Shown here: one piece after another, positions 33,391 to 42,564 of the stretch
Position numbering within the stretch: the stretch's first letter is position 1
Layout of the letters: every line of letters starts with the position of its first letter
Origin: DATLNM01 sp035536775
GTDB taxonomy: Bacteria; Actinomycetota; CADDZG01; WHSQ01
Direction of reading: 5' to 3'
Length of the DNA stretch: 64,000 bases
NCBI GenBank assembly: GCA_035536775.1
Contig: DATLNM010000037.1
Span: 62,001-126,000 of the forward strand
Made by a program: the position numbers and the translations under genes
Notes under the pieces: generated by a model
Database searches by the model: none
What the model was told of the DNA's origin: nothing
What the model saw: the letters and a program-made list of their open reading frames with translations, nothing else

Positions 33391-34422
33391 ATGGAGCAAC
33401 GACCGCTCGTCTCTGTGATCACACCCTGTCTCGATCCCGGGGATCGCCTCACTCGTTGCCTGGAAAGCGTTGCCGCGCAGACCTATGACCGCGTCGAGCA
33501 CATCGTCGTCGACGGCGGCTCGCTCGACGGGACGGTCGACCTGCTCAGGGCGAGGGAAGGGATCCACTGGATCTCCGAGCCCGACGGCGGCCAGACCCAC
33601 GCGATCAACAAGGGCGTTGCGATGTCATCGGGTGCCTGGGTTGGATGGCTATGCGCCGACGATGTCCTTACTCCCGCGGCGGTCGAGCGTGTCGTCGCGT
33701 CGCTAACATCGACTCCCGGGGCGGACTGGGCGTATGGCGACTGCGTCGTATACGGGCGGGTCCCGCGCGAGCGGTTCAGAGGTCCTCGCATCCTGCGCGC
33801 GCGCTTCCTGGAGCGTGGGAATCCGGTCGGACAGGCAGGGGTGTTCGTGGCTCGTTCGGCGTGGAACGCAGTGGGTGGCCTCGATGAAGAGCTGCATTTC
33901 TTGATGGACCTCGATCTATGGATAGCGTTGTTCGATGCGGGCTTCGAGGCCGTCTACGTTCCCGAGATCCTCGCCGAGGTCGAGATCCATGACGATTCGA
34001 AGTCGGGTGCGCGTGGATCCGCGGCACGCAACCTCCATGAGTGTGCGGCGGTGTGGGCGAAGCATGGGCGAAAGGTCGCTGCGGGGATCGGCCTCGGACG
34101 TGCCGCCGCTCATCAGTTCAGCGGTCCGCTGACGCGCCGCTCTCTACTCGCACGCGTGGCTGACCTCGAAGCGACGATCCCCCGGCCCGCTACGCGGTCG
34201 GGCCAGCCGGTGTCTGAACCTTCGGATCTTGGTTTCGCACGGGCGGCACTGCGCGCAGGTGCTCTGGCTGAGGCTGTTCACGTCGAGCACGACCGAGGTG
34301 TTGCTCGCCTCCGTCACTTAATCGCGATCGAACCGTGGCGGTTCCATCACACGCGGGCTCGCCTACTTGGAGCATTGCTCAGGCGTCTGACGTTCGGACG
34401 TCTACCGCGTTCGCTGGTCTAA
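33391..34422 (+). CDS. family 2 glycosyltransferase
   Basis: A 343-residue GT-A enzyme. VSVITPCLDPGDRL opens the domain, VVDGGSLDGTVDLL holds the nucleotide-binding Asp, and GWLCADDVLTP holds the metal-binding DxD-like pair. A MDLDLWIALFDAGF segment marks the acceptor region. No transmembrane helix. Its end overlaps the convergent selA gene by 21 bases. Donor and acceptor are unknown; it may serve the glycan functions that begin 2-5 kb downstream. Confidence 0.9.
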   Translation: MEQRPLVSVITPCLDPGDRLTRCLESVAAQTYDRVEHIVVDGGSLDGTVDLLRAREGIHWISEPDGGQTHAINKGVAMSSGAWVGWLCADDVLTPAAVERVVASLTSTPGADWAYGDCVVYGRVPRERFRGPRILRARFLERGNPVGQAGVFVARSAWNAVGGLDEELHFLMDLDLWIALFDAGFEAVYVPEILAEVEIHDDSKSGARGSAARNLHECAAVWAKHGRKVAAGIGLGRAAAHQFSGPLTRRSLLARVADLEATIPRPATRSGQPVSEPSDLGFARAALRAGALAEAVHVEHDRGVARLRHLIAIEPWRFHHTRARLLGALLRRLTFGRLPRSLV

Positions 34423-35790
34423 GTTCGCCGCTAGCGACCGGACAACCCCGCCGACGATGGAGCCATCCTGGTCGGGGATCACCGAGCGAAGGTCGAGGAG
34501 CATCCCATCGTCGGTCACGCGACCGATGATGGGGGTCGAGGCCGAGCGTAGGCGCCGCGCGATCTCATCGGGGGACATGCGCTCGTCCGAAAGAAGGACA
34601 CCCCACGAGGGCAGCTCGACGCCGGGTGCAGCCCCGCCTCCCGGGACGGAAGTGCATGCCTGGGCGCGTGCATCGATCCCACGAGTTGTCAGCTCCTGTG
34701 CGAGTGCGTGAGCCCTCGTCTCGAGCTGCTCGCTCGTAGCCGACGCAAGCAACCACAGGGGAAGGTCCCGCTCAGCGTCGCCGTTGAGGTGAGCTTGCAG
34801 CGTCGCCTCTAGTACTGCGAGCGTCATCTTGTCGACGCGAAGCGTACGGATCAGCGCGTGGCGCTCGATCTCGTCGATCAGTGCGGCGCGTCCGGCGATG
34901 ATCCCGCACTGGGGGCCCCCGAGGAGCTTGTCCCCGGATCCCATCACGACGTCGGCGCCCTCTTGGAGAGCGGTTCGGAACGTGGGTTCCTCCCCCATCC
35001 ATGTGGCACCCGCGAGCGACGGCAACCCCGAGCCGAGATCGTGGATCATGTGCACGCCTCGCCCCGCTGCCAGGCGACAAACATCGCGTGACGCGACGCT
35101 CGATGTGAACCCGACGATCGTGTAGTTCGAAGGATGGACCTTCAGGATCGCCGCCGTGTCGGGACCGATCGCGCGCTCGTAGTCGGCGAGGTGCGTCCGG
35201 TTGGTGGTGCCAACCTCGACGAGGCGCGCCCCCGCGGTCGTCATGACATCGGGGATCCTGAACTCGCCTCCGATCTCGACCAACTCGCCGCGCGAGATGA
35301 TGACCTCGCGCCCCGCGCAGAGTGCGGCGAGAGACAAGAGCACAGCCCCGGCGTTGTTGTTGACTACCACCGCGCTTTCGGCTCCTGTCAGCGCGGTTAT
35401 CAGAGGGCGCGCGTGGGAGTAACGGCTTCCGCGGGAACCCGCAACGAGGTCGTATTCAAGGTTGGAATAGCCAGACGCGACGCGGACGACCGCCTCCAAT
35501 TGCGCGGGACCGAGTGGCACCCTCCCAAGGTTCGTGTGGATCAGCACTCCGGTCGCGTTGACGACCGGGACCAGCTCGGCGTGTGTCGCGGATGCGAGAA
35601 GGTAGCGCGCGCGGGTCGCGATCTCATCGGTGGACGGAACCGGTCCTCCCTCCCGGACAGTGGATCGCGCGTCGTCCAGGGCGCGCCTGACGGCGCCCGT
35701 GGTGTGTGGGGCCCCTTCGAGGCCTAGAGAGAGAAGGATGGCATCGACGGACGGAAGTTCCCGAAGTGGATCATTGTTGCGCTCGCGCAC
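34402..35790 (-). CDS. selA: L-seryl-tRNA(Sec) selenium transferase SelA
   Basis: A 462-residue PLP enzyme converting Ser-tRNA(Sec) to Sec-tRNA(Sec). It has a typical N-terminal helical domain (LPSVDAILLS), NATGVLIHTNLGRVPL, the VVNNNAGAVLLSLAAL loop and the PLP-Lys region MGSGDKLLGGPQCG. GTG start at 35790, 4 bases after the response-regulator gene, so it seems to be last of a tagO-like/regulator/selA unit. selB is in the same window but separated by the surface protein and GT2 genes. Confidence 0.94.
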   Translation of the reverse strand: MRERNNDPLRELPSVDAILLSLGLEGAPHTTGAVRRALDDARSTVREGGPVPSTDEIATRARYLLASATHAELVPVVNATGVLIHTNLGRVPLGPAQLEAVVRVASGYSNLEYDLVAGSRGSRYSHARPLITALTGAESAVVVNNNAGAVLLSLAALCAGREVIISRGELVEIGGEFRIPDVMTTAGARLVEVGTTNRTHLADYERAIGPDTAAILKVHPSNYTIVGFTSSVASRDVCRLAAGRGVHMIHDLGSGLPSLAGATWMGEEPTFRTALQEGADVVMGSGDKLLGGPQCGIIAGRAALIDEIERHALIRTLRVDKMTLAVLEATLQAHLNGDAERDLPLWLLASATSEQLETRAHALAQELTTRGIDARAQACTSVPGGGAAPGVELPSWGVLLSDERMSPDEIARRLRSASTPIIGRVTDDGMLLDLRSVIPDQDGSIVGGVVRSLAANLDQRTR

Positions 35791-35794
35791 CGCG

Positions 35795-36460
35795 TCAGGG
35801 GTTGTAGTCGAGTATGCGCCGCCTCATGGCTTCCTGGATCGCCGAGACGCGGTTGTTCACATGCAGCTTCGCGTAGATGTTCGCGATGTGGGTTGTGACC
35901 GTGCGCTCCGAGATCGTCAATCGGCTGGCGATCGTCTTGTTGGGCAGACCTTTGCTCATCTGCTGCAGGATCTCCTGCTCGCGTGGGGTGAGTGGCTGGT
36001 AAACGGCACTGACGTCCGAGCGCTGGTACGTCTCGAACTCTGCTAGCACTTGAGACGCGACGACCGGCTCCATCTTCGCCTCGTGCCCCGCTGCAGCTCG
36101 CACCGTCGCGAGCACATCATCGAGCTCGGCCGTCTTCAGAAGATAGCTGGAGGCTCCTGCCTTGAGGGCATCGAACACGAACCGCTGCTCGTCGTGACCA
36201 CTCAGGACGACGACCTCGACGGCGGGCCACGCGCTCTTGATCTCCATGGTCGCCTGGATACCGTCCTTGTTGGGCATGATGACGTCGATCAGAACGACGT
36301 CTGGATAGTTCTCTTCGACAAGGCGTAACGCCTCGGTCCCGTCAGCTCCCTCGGCGACGACCTCGATATCGTCCTCGGTCTGGAGCAGGGTCTTGAAGCC
36401 TCGACGCACGAGATCGTGATCGTCGATCAGCACCACCCGGATGGTCCTTGAGGCGTTCAT
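35795..36460 (-). CDS. NarL/LuxR-type response regulator
   Basis: A 221-residue regulator. The receiver domain has the acidic pair DDHD (residues 13-16), phosphoacceptor Asp at about 59 (VVLIDVIMPNKDG), the switch Ser in VVVLSGHD and Lys in SYLLKTAE. A LuxR helix-turn-helix follows at about 150-215 (LTPREQEILQQMSKGLPNKTIASRL). No histidine kinase is adjacent. Its ATG overlaps the upstream tagO-like stop by 4 bases. Partner kinase unknown. Confidence 0.92.
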   Translation of the reverse strand: MNASRTIRVVLIDDHDLVRRGFKTLLQTEDDIEVVAEGADGTEALRLVEENYPDVVLIDVIMPNKDGIQATMEIKSAWPAVEVVVLSGHDEQRFVFDALKAGASSYLLKTAELDDVLATVRAAAGHEAKMEPVVASQVLAEFETYQRSDVSAVYQPLTPREQEILQQMSKGLPNKTIASRLTISERTVTTHIANIYAKLHVNNRVSAIQEAMRRRILDYNP

Positions 36461-37587
36461 CCTGTTCGGATGATAGGTGTCTCTCCAGGAGCTGCGTCAC
36501 CTTGGCCCTCCCCGAAGGGCGACTCAGGCTCTCCATAGACCGGGACCTTCCACAGGAGCGCGCCGCAGAACATCCCCACGACGATCACGAGGCCGAGCAG
36601 CATCCATCCGATCTCGACCGTCGCTCGTGAGATCACGACACCCAACCACCCGAGGCCTAAGCCTGCTCCGTACAGGACGCCGACTGCGGTCGTGACCGGA
36701 AGGCCCGTCCGCTCAAGCCGGTGAGATACATGGTCGCGGCCTCCGAGGAACAGAGGTCGCCGATGACGGAGCCGGCTGAGGACCACGAGAGTCGTGTCGA
36801 AGATCGGGACCCCGAGCACGACCACAGGGACGAGGAAAGTGACCTCTACGAGGTTGTCGAATCGCAGCTTGATCCCAAGAAGCGCGAGAAGGAACCCGAT
36901 CAATAGAGAGCCCGAATCACCCATGAAGACGGTTGCTGGATGGCGGTTGTGAACCAGGAAGCCGAGGCACGCGCCGGATAGCGCGCCGGCTACCAGGGTC
37001 ACTTCGGGCAGCTGCGCTAGGAGACCAAGGACGGTGAAGCTGAGCGCGCTGACTGCTGCGAGTCCCGCTGAGAGACCGTCCATGTTGTCGAGCAGGTTGA
37101 ACGCGTTAGTGATGCCGACGATCCACAGGAGCGTGATCGCGAAGTCGACATATGTGTTCCCCGTTGCTTGAACGCGGAAGTCTGCCGTCCACGCGGCCGT
37201 GCCGGCGCCGACCTGAACTACGAGGCGGAGTACGCGCGGAAGAGATCGAACATCGTCAACCAATCCCACGAGCGCGAGTGCTCCGCCGGCGGCCACGATG
37301 ATTGCGAGGCGCGTGAGTGCAGTGTCCGAACCCGATTTCGGCGCGAACAGAAGCACGCAGCCAAGGCCGAGGCCGAGCAGGATGGCCATACCTCCGAGGT
37401 ACGGCGTCGAGGTCGTGTGGCGTTTGTGACTGTCGTCATGCAGGCGTGGATGATCGAGGATGCCATAGCGACGGGCCATGCGGCTCGTGATCGGCGTGAT
37501 CATGAATGCTCCTGCGAATGCCACCACCAGCGCTACCGCCGGATGCAATAGCGTTGTGGGACCTCCTGGCGTCGAGGCTGCGGGCAC
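36457..37587 (-). CDS. polyprenyl-phosphate sugar-1-phosphate transferase (MraY/WecA/TagO family)
   Basis: A 376-residue membrane protein with about ten helices. Family motifs are present: HPRLHDDSHKRHTTSTPYLGG, LVDDVRSLP, NAFNLLDNMDGLSAG and FMGDSGSLLIGF, then a VPIFDTTLVVLSRL segment. The family moves a sugar-1-phosphate (often GlcNAc) from a UDP sugar to undecaprenyl phosphate, the first lipid-linked step of wall teichoic acid, arabinogalactan or O-antigen synthesis. GTG start at 37587. Probably the initiator for surface-glycan assembly; first gene of the unit with the regulator and selA. Confidence 0.9.
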   Translation of the reverse strand: MPAASTPGGPTTLLHPAVALVVAFAGAFMITPITSRMARRYGILDHPRLHDDSHKRHTTSTPYLGGMAILLGLGLGCVLLFAPKSGSDTALTRLAIIVAAGGALALVGLVDDVRSLPRVLRLVVQVGAGTAAWTADFRVQATGNTYVDFAITLLWIVGITNAFNLLDNMDGLSAGLAAVSALSFTVLGLLAQLPEVTLVAGALSGACLGFLVHNRHPATVFMGDSGSLLIGFLLALLGIKLRFDNLVEVTFLVPVVVLGVPIFDTTLVVLSRLRHRRPLFLGGRDHVSHRLERTGLPVTTAVGVLYGAGLGLGWLGVVISRATVEIGWMLLGLVIVVGMFCGALLWKVPVYGEPESPFGEGQGDAAPGETPIIRTG

Positions 37588-37661
37588 GGTCAGCCTAGCG
37601 AATCTGGGTGCCGCGAGGCCGCGCGCAAGTCGTTATCCGAGACGTCGGCTTTGGGAGCTGA

Positions 37662-39638
37662 GTGAGAACCCTCATCATCGAGAAAGGCCCGCAGATCCGC
37701 AGGACGGCTCTGTTGTGGCTCGCGGGCGGCATACCGGTGGTGTTCCTCCGATCGGGCATCGACCCGTTCAACGTGCCTAAGCTCGCGCTCCTTATCGCGG
37801 GCGTTGCCGTCGTCGCGTCGCTCAGAGGGATCGAGGTTGCACAAGGAGCGCGTCGCCCGGACTGGCGCGCCCTCATCGTCCCAGCGGGGGCCGTGGCGAT
37901 TCCGTTGGTGGTGGCGTGGTTGTTCTCGCCCTACAAAGGTTGGGCGTTGTTCGGGCTCTTCGGCCGATTCCAGGGTCTCCTGCCCTACCTCCTCGTTGTT
38001 GTGCTGGGCGTTCTCATAGCCGATGCGTTTTCGGGACGCGCGCGGGAGGTCGGGTGGGCGATGCTCGTCGGGGCTTCTCTCGTTGCGCTTTACGCACTGA
38101 TCCAGATCGTGGGTGCCGATCCGTTCTCCTGGGACGCCTTCGGCGCACCCGCGGCCGCCATCTCGACACTAGGCAATTCGAACTTCACCGGTGGGCTACT
38201 CGCGATCGCTATCCCCGTTGCCGTCGCGCTGTCGGTGCTAGAGCATCCGCGTCGGAATCTTGCGCGCAAGCTGGCCTTAGTCGTTGTGGTGGGGTGTCTC
38301 GCGACGCGCAGCCAGGGTGGATATGCCGGCGCGTTTGCCGGCGTGGCGGTTACCGGGGGTGTGTTGCTCTCCCGCCGGTGGGTGTGGGCTCCACGGGCCG
38401 GTCTCGGTCTCGCGGCCGTTGCTGTTGCCGGCGTCATCGGTGTCGGCTTCGTTGCGGCGGCGCGTCCGGAGTTGCCTCTCGTGCCGGCCTCGGCCGGCCT
38501 GAGAGGTGAATGGTGGGTGTCGGCGGGCTCGATGGGACTCGATTCGCCGATCGCGGGACGTGGCCCGAACACCTATGCCCTCGAAGGTGTCAAGCACCGC
38601 ACCATCGATGATGCGCGTGAGTTGAACTTCAACTTCACCGACGATCCTCATTCCGTACCTCTGGCCTTGTTCGCGGCCTGCGGCGTGCTCGGACTCGCCG
38701 GGTTCGTCGTCGTGGGAGCGTGGGCTGCGCGGATCGGGATGACGGCCGGCTCGGCCGATGTGATGCGAGCCGGGTTCTTCGGGGCAGTAACCGCGTACTT
38801 CGTTCAGTCGCTCGTGAGCATCGATGAGCTCTCGCTGCGGGTGTTCCTGTGGGTCTCTCTCGCCGGCCTCGTAGCGTCCCTAGGGGAGGCCTCGCCTGCG
38901 TCCAAGGGTCGCGCACGCAAGCTCGCCGATGCCAAGCGCAAGCCCGGGGCACGCCAGGATGCGCTTCGGGGTCTCCCTGTTGTTGGTGTCGCCGTTGTGG
39001 TCGCCACGGCAGGCGTGATCTACGGGGCATCGTTCGTCGTCGTAGACGCGCGAGTCCAGCGCGCCGAGGCGGCGTACGTTTCCGGCGATGCTGCGGCTGG
39101 GTCTTCGGGTTACGAAGCCGCGTTAGCCATGCGCGACGACGCCTACTACCGACGGCTGTGGGCGCGCGCCGAGGCAGACATCGCGCTCGCGGAAACCTCT
39201 GGTGATGAGAGTTTCGACAAGGTGTTGGCCGCGTTCTCTTATCTGAACGGCTTCGCTGATCCCCGCGGACTCGTGGATCGTGCGCGCTTCTTGAAGAGTT
39301 GGGCAGCAGCTTCGGACCCGGGCGTATATGACGCGGCGCGTTCTGCATACGAAGAGTCGCTTGCGATGGACGACTCGAACCCTCTCTTGAGAGCGGAGTA
39401 TGCGGAGGTATTGATCGCTCTCGAGGAGTTCGATCTGGCGCTCGAAGTTCTCGCCCCCGCGATGGAGCTATCGGGTTCGGACCGTTACGCGCAGGTCTGG
39501 GGCGCGGCGGCTCTCGCGCGTGCAGAGCTGGGCGATCGCGAGGGAGCCGCAGAGGCCATCGCGATCGCCTTAGCGCTCAATGTCGATGAGGTCAATGCAG
39601 GCAAGGCTCAGAGGCTGTTGGACGAGACCTCGGACTGA
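37662..39638 (+). CDS. O-antigen ligase/Wzy-like membrane protein with C-terminal TPR-like region
   Basis: A 658-residue protein. About 12 hydrophobic helices cover residues 15-420. A periplasmic loop around residues 270-320 includes GRGPNTYALEGVKHRTIDDARELNFNFTDDPHSVPL, the pattern of Wzy_C/O-antigen ligases. After one further helix (about 445-465) the last 180 residues are Ala-rich helical pairs resembling tetratricopeptide repeats (SNPLLRAEYAEVLIALEEFDLALEVLAPA). A polymerase or ligase for a lipid-linked glycan is the likely role. GTG start at 37662. Its end overlaps the convergent GT4 gene by 31 bases. Confidence 0.82.
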   Translation: MRTLIIEKGPQIRRTALLWLAGGIPVVFLRSGIDPFNVPKLALLIAGVAVVASLRGIEVAQGARRPDWRALIVPAGAVAIPLVVAWLFSPYKGWALFGLFGRFQGLLPYLLVVVLGVLIADAFSGRAREVGWAMLVGASLVALYALIQIVGADPFSWDAFGAPAAAISTLGNSNFTGGLLAIAIPVAVALSVLEHPRRNLARKLALVVVVGCLATRSQGGYAGAFAGVAVTGGVLLSRRWVWAPRAGLGLAAVAVAGVIGVGFVAAARPELPLVPASAGLRGEWWVSAGSMGLDSPIAGRGPNTYALEGVKHRTIDDARELNFNFTDDPHSVPLALFAACGVLGLAGFVVVGAWAARIGMTAGSADVMRAGFFGAVTAYFVQSLVSIDELSLRVFLWVSLAGLVASLGEASPASKGRARKLADAKRKPGARQDALRGLPVVGVAVVVATAGVIYGASFVVVDARVQRAEAAYVSGDAAAGSSGYEAALAMRDDAYYRRLWARAEADIALAETSGDESFDKVLAAFSYLNGFADPRGLVDRARFLKSWAAASDPGVYDAARSAYEESLAMDDSNPLLRAEYAEVLIALEEFDLALEVLAPAMELSGSDRYAQVWGAAALARAELGDREGAAEAIAIALALNVDEVNAGKAQRLLDETSD

Positions 39639-40894
39639 GGAGCGACGACCAACTCTTCATAGAGCTCTATGTGGCGCCGTGCTTGCTTGTTGATGTCGAA
39701 CCGATCTTCTGCGGTGGCCCTAGCGTTTCTGGCGAGTGACGTGCGGGTTGAAGGGTCTGCTCGGAGGATCTGTTCGACCCCCTTGGCGAGGTCCCGCGTG
39801 TCGAAGGGTGCCGCCAGATAACCATTGCGCATCTGGTCGATCGAGTCGGGCATCCCGCCGATGTCGAACGCAACAACAGGTGTGCCGGAGGCCAATGACT
39901 CCAGAACGGTGGTCGCCAGATTCTCTTGACGGGATGGAGCCACGAAGACATCCGCTGCGCTGTAGATGAGTGCGAGTCGCTTTTGATCGTCGATGTGCCC
40001 AAGGTTGGTTGCCGGAAATGGCAACGGCGCTGAGCTATCCCCCGGGTGCGACCCAAAGGTGACGAGATGCGGGGGATGCTCCCAATCGAGAGGAGCCAAT
40101 TCCTTGAGAGCGGCGACCAGGAGGTCGAATCCCTTGCGGGGGCTGGCGGTACCCGTTGCAGCGCCGAAGAGGATGATCGGCGCGTCCAGGGGCAGATCCA
40201 GAGAGGCACGAGCGGTCTGCTGCGACGTCGGGTGGAACGTAGTGAGATCGATGCCGTTATGGATCACCTCCACGCGTCGGTCTCTGAGTAGGGCGCTCTT
40301 AGCAGCTTCCGCAGCGAGCCACCGACTTGGACTGACCAAGGTAAGACGAGGAAGGTGGCGGAACGTCTTCTGCTTCCGTTCCCACACCCAACGTGTCGCG
40401 TCGAAGCCGCGTTCGCCTGCCGGTCGATTCTCCTTGGTATAGCCATCGATGTATCTGGTCTGCTCCGTGTAGTGCTCCGCACCGGCAAACGGCCACATGT
40501 CATGCATCGTCCACACAAGCGGATACCCCGCAAGCTTGCGAAGACTTTCAACACGCATCAACCCCCCACATATCCAATGCAAATGCACAAGATTGGCATT
40601 GACGGCAACGATGCGTTGAGTCGCGTAGGCACCCGTCCATGCAAGTGACGTCTCAGGGCTAAGGGAAGGAGCGAGACCTGGGGGCAGCGCGTACATGACA
40701 CGCTTGGGCAGAAATTCCATCTCGGTCACAAGATTTCGCCAGACCCCTTTAGGCGTTGGGCGCTGCGCGTCAGTGGTCTTCATGGTGATTAGATTTGAAT
40801 CGCAATCTTGCGACGAAGTCGCGGCGTGGAGCGAGAAGGCCACGCGATTTGCGCCAGGATGACTCGATGAATAGGTGACGTGGCAGACCCTCAC
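39608..40894 (-). CDS. family 4 glycosyltransferase
   Basis: A 428-residue GT-B enzyme. The N-terminal domain opens VCHVTYSSSHPGANRVAF; the linker has LTLVSPSRWLAAEA and VEVIHNGIDLTTFHP. The donor-binding C-terminal domain includes FGAATGTASPRKGFDLL and the EX7E motif (PSRQENLATTVLESLASGTPVVA). The resemblance to WcaC-type colanic-acid transferases is plain; donor unknown. Starts 4 bases inside the upstream transferase's stop (ATGA), last gene of the minus-strand glycan operon. Confidence 0.9.
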   Translation of the reverse strand: MRVCHVTYSSSHPGANRVAFSLHAATSSQDCDSNLITMKTTDAQRPTPKGVWRNLVTEMEFLPKRVMYALPPGLAPSLSPETSLAWTGAYATQRIVAVNANLVHLHWICGGLMRVESLRKLAGYPLVWTMHDMWPFAGAEHYTEQTRYIDGYTKENRPAGERGFDATRWVWERKQKTFRHLPRLTLVSPSRWLAAEAAKSALLRDRRVEVIHNGIDLTTFHPTSQQTARASLDLPLDAPIILFGAATGTASPRKGFDLLVAALKELAPLDWEHPPHLVTFGSHPGDSSAPLPFPATNLGHIDDQKRLALIYSAADVFVAPSRQENLATTVLESLASGTPVVAFDIGGMPDSIDQMRNGYLAAPFDTRDLAKGVEQILRADPSTRTSLARNARATAEDRFDINKQARRHIELYEELVVAPQSEVSSNSL

Positions 40895-42564
40895 TGCTGT
40901 GTGGCCTTTGCGCCGTGTTTGTCCTCTAAGAAGTCGTTATCCGTGCTCTCTATTGCCCAGCGTGCCCACGCGTCAAGATCACCCAATGCGCGGAGTGCGC
41001 CCAGCGAACGCACCGCCGGCCGGAGATTGTGGCTAAGCGGACCACGTTCTGGAAAGACAAACTCGCATCGAAAGCTCTTCATTCGCCATTGTCGGCGTAA
41101 GAAGATGGTGTACGCATGATGTCTCGCGAGCTGCGTTGCCTCGATTGTCGGTGGCGGAATACTGGGAAGTTGAGCGAGCCTAGCCAAATACTCTTGAGCG
41201 CTGTCTGAGTCCACAGTAAAACCGAGCCCGGAGTATCTTCCCGATCCAGCTGTCAGGACCGTTTTTCCGAAACAGGCCATTTCCATGCCAGGTGTTCCGC
41301 GGACAGTGATGCAGTAGTCCCCGCCGCGATAGAGGTCAAGAGTATCGATGGGGTCGTTTGGCATGACGAGCTGCACATGAGACGGCAAGTCACCCACTCT
41401 CTTCAGAAGAGCGAGTTCGTTGTACCTACCTGGCCGTCCACTTACCGCTAGTTTCCATCGATTTGCTGGGTGCAGCTTGACAATCCAATCAACTCGATTG
41501 TTTGCAAACGCGGCCTTCATTGTTTCGACGAACCACTCGCCGTAGTTGTCGAAGAGATCGTCACCGTAGAAGAGATTCGCGTCCCACAGGACGTGAGAGA
41601 AAACTATCGCTAGCTTGCGGGCGCGAGGGGTGAGGGTGCGCGGCGCCTCTCCCGCGGACACGAAGTGGTTTCGAGCCTGAAGCTTCCAACTCGCCGAATA
41701 TCGCCTTTCGAGGTCCTCGTCCAGCTCAACCTGTTGCTCGTTTGTAAGGGGCGTCCTTGAAAGATCGGCGAACGTCGTCGGATCAACGGACGTTGGGTGC
41801 ATCCGACGGCCCTCTGACGTGATTCGCTTGAACATTAGGGCGTCGTCACGCCATGGCTGCACATACTGGATTACCGTGGTTCCCTTGCTGATCGCAGCGT
41901 CTACTAGTGGCCCATACACGGCGTAGTTGGCTTCGTTTACAACCATCAGATTGGGCTTAAGGGCGTTCAAGCAGTGGTGCGCCCAATGGACTCTAAGTAG
42001 CAAGGACATGACGAGTTCCGCGAGCTCCAACCTCGTATTGGGCTCTCGGGGATCAGGGGCCCCCTCGAGCGTTCGACGACTCAGACTCGAGAGTATTTGT
42101 GGCCCAATCCATGAGCCCTTGTATTGCCAACGCTTGACGGCCTGAAAGGAAAGATCGCCGGAAAGGAGATTCTGCGCGAACTCTGCCGCTTGCGCTCGTT
42201 CCTCTTCGGTTGGTTGGAAGGTGCTGCTCACAGCGAAGGTCGTGACGCCGAAGGCACGGCAGTATCGCAACGTCCTGGGGTTTTTTAGTGTGCCAATTAA
42301 TGGCATGGGAGCAGAACCTAGGAGTCTTAGTCCCGTGGCGAGCATCATCTGTTGCTTTATTTCAAAGGGCCAATCGCCGAGGAGTGGGACAAGCGTTCGA
42401 TGACCTGATGAGTGGAATACCTGTTCTTTCAGGAACCCGACCTCGCGCTTCGTTTGAAAGTAGTCTCTCCAAAGTTCAATCTCTCGCCGTGGAAGCCGCC
42501 CTAGCAGATAAAGCTCATTCGCGAAGAGACGCAAGCTCGTCCTTTTGTCCAGGAGAGAAGTCAA
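40891..42564 (-). CDS. LIC12162-type carbohydrate transferase
   Basis: About 557 residues. The frame is open to 42882 but its first 100 codons shadow neuA; the TTG at 42564 overlaps the neuA stop (TTGA) and fits the domain. Features include a helical N-terminal part (FANELYLLGRLPRREIELWRDYF), a central FSHVLWDANLFYGDDLFDNYGEW and IVKLHPANRWK, then ITVRGTPGMEMACFGKTVLTAGSGRYSGLG, a GT-B donor-site pattern also seen in KpsS-like capsule enzymes. The family is found in Leptospira and marine bacterial surface loci near nonulosonate genes. Transfer of a CMP-activated nonulosonate is inferred from position next to neuA. Confidence 0.78.
   Translation of the reverse strand: MTSLLDKRTSLRLFANELYLLGRLPRREIELWRDYFQTKREVGFLKEQVFHSSGHRTLVPLLGDWPFEIKQQMMLATGLRLLGSAPMPLIGTLKNPRTLRYCRAFGVTTFAVSSTFQPTEEERAQAAEFAQNLLSGDLSFQAVKRWQYKGSWIGPQILSSLSRRTLEGAPDPREPNTRLELAELVMSLLLRVHWAHHCLNALKPNLMVVNEANYAVYGPLVDAAISKGTTVIQYVQPWRDDALMFKRITSEGRRMHPTSVDPTTFADLSRTPLTNEQQVELDEDLERRYSASWKLQARNHFVSAGEAPRTLTPRARKLAIVFSHVLWDANLFYGDDLFDNYGEWFVETMKAAFANNRVDWIVKLHPANRWKLAVSGRPGRYNELALLKRVGDLPSHVQLVMPNDPIDTLDLYRGGDYCITVRGTPGMEMACFGKTVLTAGSGRYSGLGFTVDSDSAQEYLARLAQLPSIPPPTIEATQLARHHAYTIFLRRQWRMKSFRCEFVFPERGPLSHNLRPAVRSLGALRALGDLDAWARWAIESTDNDFLEDKHGAKATQQ

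Noticed and set aside
29161..35790. Search for tRNA-Sec (selC) and selD around selB and selA
   Set aside because: No long tRNA with anticodon TCA and no SelD-like frame was found in the intergenic regions; they must be elsewhere.
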